DNA of 64,000 nucleotides from Serratia ficaria. Lineage in GTDB: Bacteria > Pseudomonadota > Gammaproteobacteria > Enterobacterales > Enterobacteriaceae. The notes below the pieces were generated by a model. That model saw only the letters and a program-made list of their open reading frames with translations. It was not told the origin of the DNA and made no database searches. The stretch lies in the NCBI RefSeq assembly GCF_900187015.1, contig NZ_LT906479.1, forward strand, positions 3,348,001 through 3,412,000, in the 5' to 3' direction. A program made the translations under genes and the position numbers. Within the stretch, counting starts at the first letter, position 1, and the number at the start of each line of letters is the position of its first letter. Positions 42,713 to 50,351 of the stretch are shown here, piece after piece.

Positions 42713-43147
42713 ATGAAAACGCAGACCCGCCGAGAAATCGGAACACAACTTTCGTTTGCGCTCTATGGTGCGGCCAGCCGGATGAACCGGTTGCATAAAC
42801 CTTTTCTGGCGCCTCTGGGCCTCACCTTCCCTCAGTACCTGGTGATGCTGGAGTTATTTAATGAAACGCCCCGCACCGTCGGCGATCTCGGCGGCAAGCT
42901 CGGCATGGACACCGGCACCATCACCCCGGTGCTCAAGCGTCTCGAGGCCGCTGGGCGGGTCCGCCGCACGCGTGACCGCACTGATGAAAGACGGGTGCTG
43001 ATTACCCTGACGGACGAAGGCAGAGCGCTGCAGGATGCACTCTGGCGCATCACCGATAACATCAAATCAGCCTGCCGGTTATCGGATGCCAAACTGGAAG
43101 AACTTCGCGACACCCTGAATGATTTTGCCCATCCGGCGGACCGTTAA
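42713..43147 (+). CDS. MarR family regulator, OhrR-like but lacking the sensor Cys
   Basis: This 144-residue winged-helix regulator follows the OhrR pattern (LSFALYGAASRMNRLHKPFL, LGLTFPQYLVMLELF, LDSGT-like MDTGTITPVLKRLEAAG, RTRDRTDERRVLITLTDEG). In OhrR the first motif is LCFALY and its Cys senses organic peroxides. Here that residue is Ser14, and the only Cys is near the C terminus (SACRLSD). It therefore probably senses something else. It lies 30 bp upstream of an NAD(P)-binding protein gene, with an operator palindrome before it. Confidence 0.88.
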   Translation: MKTQTRREIGTQLSFALYGAASRMNRLHKPFLAPLGLTFPQYLVMLELFNETPRTVGDLGGKLGMDTGTITPVLKRLEAAGRVRRTRDRTDERRVLITLTDEGRALQDALWRITDNIKSACRLSDAKLEELRDTLNDFAHPADR

Positions 43148-43177
43148 TCGCCTACGACTCGGATACGGAGGTATTAA

Positions 43178-43912
43178 ATGAAAATTGGCATCATTGGCGC
43201 CGGAAATATAGGCGCAACGCTGGCGCGTAAACTTTCAAGCCATGGGCACGCGGTCAAACTGGCCAACTCAAGGGGGCCGGACACCATTGCAGAGCTGGCG
43301 CGGGAAGCTGGTGCGGTCGCGGTTGAGCGTCAGGAAGCGGTGCACAATGTGGACGTCATCATCCTCTCCACGCCGTTTGACAAACATGCAGAATTGGCGG
43401 CGCTGTTAATTGGCGTACCCGAAAACGTGATTGTTATCGATACCTCTAACTACTACCCCTTCCGCGATGGCGATATCGCTGACATCAATAATGGGAAACC
43501 GGAGAGCGTCTTTGCCAGTGAAGTGCTTCAACGGCCTTTGATTAAGGCCTGGAATGCCGTTCTGGCGGCTACGTTGGCGGAGAAAGGCGTTGCAGACGGG
43601 TCTGGATCCCGTCTCGCCATCCCGGTTGCCGGCGACAGCGCCAATGCAAAAGCCATCGCGCTGGAGCTGGTTAATCAGACCGGCTTCGATGCGGTTGACG
43701 CCGGCCCGCTGAACGAATCATGGCGGCAGCAGCCCGGCACCCCGGCGTACTGCACCGAGCTGAAAATCGATGAGCTGAACCTTGCCCTGCAAACGGCGGA
43801 TAAAGCGCGGGCGCCTCTGAACCGAGACGCATTAATCAATGAGTTCATCGCCGCCGGCAGTTTACTCACGCACGATGCCATCATTGCGCGCAACCGGGCG
43901 GTGACGGCTTAA
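43178..43912 (+). CDS. NADPH-dependent F420-reductase-like NAD(P)-binding protein
   Basis: This 244-residue protein has Rossmann motif IGIIGAGNIGATLARKLSSHG at residues 3-23, LANSRGPDTI for cofactor phosphate, IILSTPFDKHAEL and VIDTSNYYPFRDG. This is the family annotated as NADPH:F420 oxidoreductase-like in bacteria that do not make F420, so the electron acceptor is uncertain. It is in an apparent operon with the MarR-type gene. Confidence 0.85.
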   Translation: MKIGIIGAGNIGATLARKLSSHGHAVKLANSRGPDTIAELAREAGAVAVERQEAVHNVDVIILSTPFDKHAELAALLIGVPENVIVIDTSNYYPFRDGDIADINNGKPESVFASEVLQRPLIKAWNAVLAATLAEKGVADGSGSRLAIPVAGDSANAKAIALELVNQTGFDAVDAGPLNESWRQQPGTPAYCTELKIDELNLALQTADKARAPLNRDALINEFIAAGSLLTHDAIIARNRAVTA

Positions 43913-43953
43913 TCCTTCGCCACCTTTAGCAAGGCGGCGCGTTAACAGGCCGG

Positions 43954-44958
43954 TCATTCGATTATCTTGACCACCACTTTGCCCTTCGCATGCCCTTGGG
44001 CAAGGTAGGCAAGCGCATTCTTGGTCTCGGCAAAGGGGAATACCTTGTCGATCACCGGGGCGATGCGTTCAGCTTCGATCAGTTTGCCGATTTGATCGAG
44101 CTGTTCGCCTTCAGGTCGAACGAACAGAAATGAATAGGCGATACCTCGCTTTTGCGCCAGACGCATTATCCTGCGGCTCATCATCCCAAACGCCAAGGTC
44201 AGCAAGAAGTTTAACCCCCGCGCCCGTGCGAATGCGGCATCTAACGGCCCGACGAGAGAAACAATCTTTCCTCCCGGCTTGAGGATCCGGATGGATTTTT
44301 CAATCGTATCGCCTTCGATGGTGCCAAGGACGGTGTCGTAGCCGCTCAACACCTTTTCGAATGCTTGCGTTTTATAGTCGACCACCTCGTCCGCGCCCAG
44401 CCGTTCAAGCCATGCGACGTTGCCCGTGCTGGTGGTGGTGCCTACCCTGGCCCCCAGGTATTTAGCCAGCTGGATCGCCAGGGTGCCAATTCCTCCCGAC
44501 CCTGCCGGAATGAAAATTTTCTGACCGGGCCGCAGCCCGGCGCGCTCCGTCAATGCTTGCCAGGACGTGAGGCTCACCATCGGCAGCGAAGCCGCCTGCA
44601 CGAAGTCCAGATTTGCCGGCTTCAAGGCGGCGACGCTCTCGGGCACCGTCGCAAACTCGGCAAGCGAGCCCGTTCCCGTATCGAAAATGCTGGCGAAGAC
44701 TTCGTCGCCTGGCGTAAAACGCGTCACGCGGCTCCCCACGGCAACGACAACGCCAGACAGGTCGCTGCCTAATGTGGCGGGAAGCTTAAACTGCAAAATC
44801 GGCTTGAATATGCCGGTCGGCACCCTGTTGTCGATAGGATTCAGCCCCGCTGCGTGCACTTTAACCAGAATGTCATTGGCGCCGGGTGTCGGATAATCTA
44901 CGTCATCGAACCCCAATTCGGGCGATTTGCCATAGCGTTTAAACCTGAAGGCTTTCAT
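43954..44958 (-). CDS. NADP-dependent zinc-less alcohol dehydrogenase/quinone oxidoreductase (MDR)
   Basis: This 334-residue medium-chain reductase begins MKAFRFKRYGKSPELGFDDV, with GLNPIDNRVPTG, LGSDLSGVVVAVG and cofactor motif IPAGSGGIGTLAIQLAKYLGA. No structural zinc Cys cluster is seen, so it belongs to the quinone oxidoreductase/enoyl reductase branch. ATG at 44958 is supported by a GGGGAAG site. It follows the SDR gene by 118 bp on the same strand and may share control by the divergent TetR regulator. Confidence 0.87.
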   Translation of the reverse strand: MKAFRFKRYGKSPELGFDDVDYPTPGANDILVKVHAAGLNPIDNRVPTGIFKPILQFKLPATLGSDLSGVVVAVGSRVTRFTPGDEVFASIFDTGTGSLAEFATVPESVAALKPANLDFVQAASLPMVSLTSWQALTERAGLRPGQKIFIPAGSGGIGTLAIQLAKYLGARVGTTTSTGNVAWLERLGADEVVDYKTQAFEKVLSGYDTVLGTIEGDTIEKSIRILKPGGKIVSLVGPLDAAFARARGLNFLLTLAFGMMSRRIMRLAQKRGIAYSFLFVRPEGEQLDQIGKLIEAERIAPVIDKVFPFAETKNALAYLAQGHAKGKVVVKIIE

Positions 44959-45076
44959 CGTCTTCTTCCCCCGCTGTACTTTCCGTTTCAATCGTTGCCT
45001 GCCGTCGCCTCGCCAATACCCGAGGGGGCCCCGCCACAAGCGCTGCGGGTTTATTTGCCCTGCTGAAACAAGGCCT

Positions 45077-45859
45077 TTAAAGGGTTTTATATCGCTCTGC
45101 GGGTTCATCTTGCCTGATGTCTGAAAGCAGCGCCTGTCGCGCGGCGTCGAGGGCCTCCCAGCGCGCCGCGTTGTGTAACGGTGGCATGGTAACGAGCTCG
45201 CGGCGATCAAAGCCAACCAGCGCCGCATCGACTAACGCCCCTGCCTCCATCATTTTGGGTGAGGCACTGATGTCGATGCCTGCGCGTTGCCAAATTTCCG
45301 TGTAAGTGCCGGCGGGAAGCACCGCCTGAACATAAATGCCCTTGGCGGACAGTTCCAGGTTCATTCCCTGCGACAGGAAAAGAACGAAGGCCTTGGTGGC
45401 GCCATATACCGACATGGCAAATTCGGGTGCCAGACCGACAACGGAGCTGATATTGACTATCGATCCTTCGCCGGCTTGCGCAAAGCGTGGCGTCACCGCG
45501 CTGGCGAGTCGCGTCAAGGCCGTGACGTTAAGCGCGATAAGCCGTTCGATCGCATCAGGAGACTGTTCCATAAAGCCGCCCGCCTGCGCGATACCCGCGT
45601 TATTGATGAGAATGCCTATCCGCTCATCGCTACGCAGGCGCGCTTCGACGGCCGCTAAATCATCCGCTTGCGTGAGGTCCGCGGGCAGAATATCGACGGA
45701 AATGCCGCTTTCCTGCCGCAAACGCTCGGCAAGGCTCTCAAGCTTTGCCTTGTCGCGAGCGACCAGAACGAGGTCGTGGCCCCGGCGTGCGAACCGTTCA
45801 GCGTAGACGGCGCCAATGCCCGTAGACGCGCCCGTAATGAGGACTGATGATTTGGTCAT
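45077..45859 (-). CDS. SDR family oxidoreductase
   Basis: This 260-residue short-chain dehydrogenase has cofactor motif TGASTGIG at residues 9-16, LINNAGIAQAGGF, catalytic Ser in VNISSVVGL and Tyr-Lys in YGATKAFVLFL. It is divergent from the TetR-family gene across 150 bp containing a long inverted repeat, so it is the likely primary target of that regulator. The substrate is unknown. Confidence 0.88.
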   Translation of the reverse strand: MTKSSVLITGASTGIGAVYAERFARRGHDLVLVARDKAKLESLAERLRQESGISVDILPADLTQADDLAAVEARLRSDERIGILINNAGIAQAGGFMEQSPDAIERLIALNVTALTRLASAVTPRFAQAGEGSIVNISSVVGLAPEFAMSVYGATKAFVLFLSQGMNLELSAKGIYVQAVLPAGTYTEIWQRAGIDISASPKMMEAGALVDAALVGFDRRELVTMPPLHNAARWEALDAARQALLSDIRQDEPAERYKTL

Positions 45860-45911
45860 GAGTTAATCTTCTTTATCAATGAATAAACAGGGGCCTAAGT
45901 CACGAAGTTAA

Positions 45912-45963
45912 TGATGATGATCATAATCTAAAAAGTCAATCGGTTTGATTACGATCATCATCA
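45912..45963. promoter_or_regulatory. 17-bp inverted repeat in SDR/TetR divergent promoter
   Basis: TGATGATGATC[A/G]TAATC occurs at 45912-45928 and, inverted, at 45947-45963, with one mismatch and an 18-bp spacer. It occupies the centre of the divergent promoter region and is a strong candidate for two TetR dimer sites or one extended operator. Confidence 0.7.
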
Positions 45964-46011
45964 ATGTATACTTGCAGCATGCGTTTTCAGTGGGGATCAG
46001 AAAGGGTGAAA

Positions 46012-46596
46012 GTGTCTAAAGAGCAGGTTCGCGAAAACCGAGCGCGTATTGTTGAAGCCGCCTCGGTGTTGTTTCGTGAACGGGGCTATGACGGCGTAGG
46101 CATCGCGGAATTGATGTCGGCGGCAGGTTTGACCCACGGCGGGTTCTATAAGCACTTCGCTTCCAAGGCGGATTTATTGTCGGAGGCGATGAGCTGCGGT
46201 TTTAGGCGATCGGCGGAAAGCTCGTTAGGCGTGGAGCGGGAAAAGTTTATCGCAGACTACCTCTCCCGCCAGCATCGCGATGCTATGGGTAAGGGTTGCG
46301 TGATGTCGGCGCTGGGTACCGATACAGCCCGTCAATCAGAATCAATCAAGGCGACATTTTCCGCCGGGATCGAACGACAGCTGAGCCTTTTAGCCGATGA
46401 AAACGGCGCGGGAAGCGCAACGCGTGCAGACCTGATCGACACCCTCGCGCATCTTGTCGGTGCTCTGGTGCTGTCTCGCGCCTGCCCTGATGATTCCACC
46501 CTGGCGGATGAAATTCTGGACGTTTGCCGTTCCCGCCTGCTCGCTCAGGAAGCTCAAGAAGATGTCGGCGGTGAATTTTCCGCGCCGATAACATAA
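46012..46596 (+). CDS. TetR/AcrR family transcriptional regulator
   Basis: This repressor is about 194 residues from GTG at 46012, which has AAAGGG 5 nt before it. An alternative GTG lies 6 nt upstream, and an ATG at 45979 would add eleven residues. The helix-turn-helix IVEAASVLFRERGYDGVGIA, with LMSAAGLTHGGFYKHFASKADLL, is typical of the branch that controls adjacent SDR or quinone-reductase genes. A C-terminal ligand domain follows. It is divergent from the SDR gene and its own promoter carries the 17-bp inverted repeat. Confidence 0.88.
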   Translation: MSKEQVRENRARIVEAASVLFRERGYDGVGIAELMSAAGLTHGGFYKHFASKADLLSEAMSCGFRRSAESSLGVEREKFIADYLSRQHRDAMGKGCVMSALGTDTARQSESIKATFSAGIERQLSLLADENGAGSATRADLIDTLAHLVGALVLSRACPDDSTLADEILDVCRSRLLAQEAQEDVGGEFSAPIT

Positions 46597-46599
46597 AAA

Positions 46600-46628
46600 A
46601 GCAGCCTTCCGGCGAAGGCCGCTTTTTG
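46600..46628. terminator. intrinsic terminator after TetR gene
   Basis: The stem AGC-GCCTTC / GAAGGC-GCT, with one mismatched pair and a CGGC loop, is flanked by A6 on the left and T5 on the right, so it can serve either strand. Confidence 0.75.
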
Positions 46629-47106
46629 CATGCATATTTTCGCTCGCCAACCCGGCCGGCGCTTTGGTGCCTTAGCGGAACGGCGCGTCGAGAGCAACTA
46701 TACTTCCCGTCCGGCTTTCCCTCCTGGCATCGGGTAAATAGTTATTTTACCTTATTCATGTTTTTGTCGAGAAATGGACAAATCTCCTGAGAGCGGCATC
46801 ACAATAATATTAATATATCTGCTTAGGCTACTCATTAGAAAAGTCAGGCGTTTTTTAATCCAATCACTTATATATTTAATTGACGCGAACAAATTACATT
46901 ATTCAGGCAACTCTACGAATAAACTAAAAAATTTCGCCAAACACCCCGTGCATCGTAAAAACTCATCATAAATTAATATATTACCCACAGAAAAATAATT
47001 TGGCACATCAGGCGCGAAACAAATAAAAACAGTAAAGAAAAAGTTAAATATCATTAGCTTTTCACGTAAGAGTGAAAATAAAATCGCTGCACAATAACCT
47101 ACCAGT
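46629..47106. other. AT-rich gene-free stretch before the siderophore receptor
   Basis: About 480 bp are strikingly AT-rich compared with the flanks. A 65-codon frame at 46774 exists but has no ribosome-binding site or convincing composition. No other feature is recognised. Confidence 0.5.
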
Positions 47107-47125
47107 GATTATAGTTCTCATTACC
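47107..47125 (+). promoter_or_regulatory. candidate Fur box
   Basis: The 19 bases at this position agree with the Fur consensus (GATAATGATAATCATTATC) at 13 places by my count, 25 bp before the receptor start codon. The match is modest, but the gene is of an iron-regulated class. Confidence 0.35.
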
Positions 47126-47149
47126 ATTTACATCAGGAAGATGATAAAA

Positions 47150-49468
47150 ATGAACTATATAAAAAATGTAAAAACTTCACCGGCCAGGATTTCGAACGAC
47201 CGGTTTTCATTCTCCGGCGTTAGCTCCTTAACCTTGTTTACCGGGCTTTGCATGGGGGCGAGTGGCGCCAGCCTCGCCGAAACCGCCTCCCCGGCTCCGG
47301 CGAGCGAAGAAAGGCTGGTGACCGCCGATGCGCCAGACTCGTTTTATATCCAGGCATCGGCCGACCCCAAATTTACCCGCCCGCAGAAAGATACGACGCG
47401 TACGATGGTGCTGATCCCTGAAGCGCTAATCAAAGAACAGGGCGCCACTACGCTGACCGCGGCGTTAAAAAACGTGGCCGGCGCAGGCGCTTTTTTCGCC
47501 GGCGAAAACGGCAACTCAACGACCGGTGATGCCGTCTACATGCGCGGGTTTGATACCTCCAACAGCCTCTACCTGGACGGCATGCGCAATATAGCCAGCG
47601 TTTCCAGAGACACCTTCAATACCGAGCAAATCGAAGTTTTCAAAGGCCCTTCAGGTGCAGACTATGGCCGCAGCGCCCCCAGCGGTTCGATCAATCAGGT
47701 CAGCAAGCAACCGCGCATGGATACCGGCCTGGACGCGTCGGCCAGCCTGGGCAGCGCCCGTTACCGCCGCGCCACGCTGGACTATAACCAGGCATTCGGC
47801 GAAACCTCGGCTATCCGTTTGAATCTGCTGGGTGAGAAAGCGCCGGAGGCCGGCCGTCGCCATGTGCGGCAAGAACGTTTCGGCGTTGCTCCCTCCTTCG
47901 CTTACGGCCTTGGCACTGCCACCCGCCTCTACCTGAACTACCTCCATCTGCAACAGGACAACGTGCCGGACGGCGGCGTTCCCACCCTCGGTTTACCGGG
48001 TTATTCCGCGCCGAGTGCCCGAACCGACGCGTTGAACGACGCGGGGAAAGTGAACAGCCGTAATTTTTATGGCACCCGAGACGATCGCGACAACTCGACC
48101 ACGGATACGGCAACGCTCCGCCTGGAACGGGATCTTACGGATAACCTCACGCTGCGCAATACCACCCGCTGGTCCCAGGTGAAACAGGATTATCTGTTGA
48201 GCGCCTTTATGATAGGCGACAAAAACGTGGTTATCGTCGATGCTAATCGTGTCGACACCTGGACCGCTTCACGGCTGGCCAATACCAAAGATGCGCGCAA
48301 CACCTTGCTGAGCAACCAAACCAACCTGACCGGCAAATTCAGTACCGGCACGGTGCGCCACGACGTTAGCGCCGGCGTGGAGTTTACGCGCGAGCGCCAA
48401 ACCCATTATGGCCTGCACGCCGTCGCCCTGCCGGCCGTCAATATCTACCGTCCCGAACCGTCGGTTTCCGCCCCCGCAGTGTCACGCAACGGCGCCAACG
48501 CCAACGGCACAACCGAGACTTTCGGCCTGTACGCGTTCGACACGCTTGAACTGGGCAGAAGCGTTGAAATTAACGGCGGCGTTCGCTTAGACAGCTACCG
48601 TACCTCATACGATCGCGCCACCGCCTGCGGCGGTTCCGGGCGCCGAGCCGTAGTCTGCCCGCCGGGCATAGCGACCAATACGCCCATCAACACGCTGGAT
48701 ATCGCCAAAACCGGCAACCTGTTCAATTGGAAAGCCGGCGCGCTGTACCATATCACCGAGCGCGGCAACGCCTACCTCAACTACGGCATTTCTCAACAAC
48801 CGCCCGGCGGCAACAACTTTTCGCTGGCGGAGTCCGGCTCAGGCAGCAGCGCCAACCGAACTGACTTCAAGCCGCAAAAGGCGAAAACCATCGAGATCGG
48901 CACCAAATGGGCGCTGTTGGGCAATCACCTGCTGCTGACGGCGGCGCTGTTCCGTACCGATATTGAAAACGAGGTGGGGAAAAATGACGACGCAACCTAT
49001 TCTCAATACGGCAAGAAACGCGTTCAAGGCTATGAGTTGGGCATGGTCGGCAATATCACCCCCGACTGGCGCCTGTTCGCCGGTTACACCTTGCAAAACG
49101 CCAGCATCCGCGACGGGGCCAATGCCGCACAGGACGGTTCATCGGCGCTGACCTACACGCCAAAACGGGCTTTCACGCTATGGACCCATTACCAAATCAC
49201 CGATCGGCTCACCCTTGGCGGCGGCGCGCGTTACGTCGGCGGGATGAAGCGCGGCAAAGACGGCGCGGTGGGCACGCCGGCTTACACCGAGGGATATTGG
49301 GTCGCGGATGCGATGGCGGGCTATAAGATCAATAAGCACGTCGATGTCCAGCTTAACCTCAACAACCTCTTCGACAAAGACTACGTATCGTCGATCAACA
49401 AAAGCGGCTATCGCTATCATCCTGGCGATCCGCGCACCTTCATGTTGACCACCAACGTGCATTTCTAA
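47150..49468 (+). CDS. fiu: TonB-dependent catecholate siderophore receptor, Fiu-like
   Basis: This outer-membrane receptor of about 772 residues imports ferric catecholates with TonB energy. After the leader (LFTGLCMGASGASLA, then ETASPAPASEE) a plug domain runs from about residue 60 to 200 (TRTMVLIPEALIKEQGATTL, YMRGFDTSNSLYLDGMRNI, IEVFKGPSGADYGRSAPSGSINQVSK). A 22-strand barrel then ends in FMLTTNVHF with terminal Phe. ATG at 47150 follows AGGAAG. The ybiX-type gene downstream repeats the fiu-ybiX pairing of E. coli, which supports the assignment. Confidence 0.88.
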   Translation: MNYIKNVKTSPARISNDRFSFSGVSSLTLFTGLCMGASGASLAETASPAPASEERLVTADAPDSFYIQASADPKFTRPQKDTTRTMVLIPEALIKEQGATTLTAALKNVAGAGAFFAGENGNSTTGDAVYMRGFDTSNSLYLDGMRNIASVSRDTFNTEQIEVFKGPSGADYGRSAPSGSINQVSKQPRMDTGLDASASLGSARYRRATLDYNQAFGETSAIRLNLLGEKAPEAGRRHVRQERFGVAPSFAYGLGTATRLYLNYLHLQQDNVPDGGVPTLGLPGYSAPSARTDALNDAGKVNSRNFYGTRDDRDNSTTDTATLRLERDLTDNLTLRNTTRWSQVKQDYLLSAFMIGDKNVVIVDANRVDTWTASRLANTKDARNTLLSNQTNLTGKFSTGTVRHDVSAGVEFTRERQTHYGLHAVALPAVNIYRPEPSVSAPAVSRNGANANGTTETFGLYAFDTLELGRSVEINGGVRLDSYRTSYDRATACGGSGRRAVVCPPGIATNTPINTLDIAKTGNLFNWKAGALYHITERGNAYLNYGISQQPPGGNNFSLAESGSGSSANRTDFKPQKAKTIEIGTKWALLGNHLLLTAALFRTDIENEVGKNDDATYSQYGKKRVQGYELGMVGNITPDWRLFAGYTLQNASIRDGANAAQDGSSALTYTPKRAFTLWTHYQITDRLTLGGGARYVGGMKRGKDGAVGTPAYTEGYWVADAMAGYKINKHVDVQLNLNNLFDKDYVSSINKSGYRYHPGDPRTFMLTTNVHF

Positions 49469-49519
49469 TCTTCGCGCCGTCCCGCGGGGCTGTCCTGCGG
49501 GAGGCAAGGAACGCCAATC

Positions 49520-50197
49520 ATGATGCTGCATATCCCGGAAGTGCTAACCCCCGAAGAAGTCCATTGCCTGCTGCATACGCTGGCCGAAACCCCGTGGGTC
49601 GACGGCCGCGTCAGCACCGGAGAACAAGGCGCCAAAGTCAAAAACAATCGGCAGTTGGACATGCAAAGCGCAGGCTACAAAAAAGCGCAGGCCGTGGTCG
49701 GCGCGGCGCTGCAGCGCAATCCGCTGTTCTTTGCCGCCGCGCTGCCCGCAAGGCTGTCCAATCCGCTGTTCAACAGCTACCGGAATGCGCAGTTTTACGG
49801 CTTTCATGTCGATGGCGCCATGCGCCAAAACGACGCCAGCGGCTGGATGCGCACCGATCTGTCCGCCACGCTGTTTTTGGTTGATCCCGGCGGCTATGAA
49901 GGCGGTGAACTGGTCGTCAACGACAGCTATGGCCAACACAGCGTCAAACTGCCCGCCGGCGATATGATCCTGTACCCGGCGAGCAGCCTGCACTGCGTCA
50001 CGCCGGTCACCAAAGGCCACCGCGTCGCCTCTTTCTTGTGGGTTCAGTCCATGGTGCGCGACGACCGGAAACGCACCCAACTGTTCGAACTTGATCAGAA
50101 TATCCAGAAATTGCGCACCGCATTCGGCGAGCAGGATGAGATCCTGTCGCTGCTGAACCTGTACCACAACCTATTGCGCGAATGGGCCGAGGTGTAG
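49520..50197 (+). CDS. ybiX: PKHD-type Fe(II)/2-oxoglutarate hydroxylase YbiX (PiuC-like)
   Basis: This 225-residue cytosolic dioxygenase of the PiuC/YbiX group is found beside catecholate receptors and is thought to help with siderophore or iron handling. The 2-His-1-carboxylate motif begins with [11 protein letters not shown]. The jelly-roll continues with [20 protein letters not shown] and [30 protein letters not shown], which carries the second His and the 2-oxoglutarate Arg. AAGGA precedes the ATG, and the gene lies 51 bp after the receptor. Confidence 0.92.
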   Translation: MMLHIPEVLTPEEVHCLLHTLAETPWVDGRVSTGEQGAKVKNNRQLDMQSAGYKKAQAVVGAALQRNPLFFAAALPARLSNPLFNSYRNAQFYGFHVDGAMRQNDASGWMRTDLSATLFLVDPGGYEGGELVVNDSYGQHSVKLPAGDMILYPASSLHCVTPVTKGHRVASFLWVQSMVRDDRKRTQLFELDQNIQKLRTAFGEQDEILSLLNLYHNLLREWAEV

Positions 50198-50351
50198 CCC
50201 CCTTGCCGACGTAATGGCGCAACAATTAGCGAAATGTGGTAGGCGAAAGGCAACCCGCGCTCCGCTTCGAAGACGCCCGGGAGCCAAATTTTGACGCCGC
50301 GCACCTCGAAAAGGATGCGCGGCGTTTATCACTTCGGCCATTCCTTGCCGG

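Noticed and set aside
46774..46971. 65-codon frame in the AT-rich gap before the siderophore receptor
   Set aside because: No Shine-Dalgarno sequence and Lys/Asn/Ile-rich composition expected from random AT-rich DNA.
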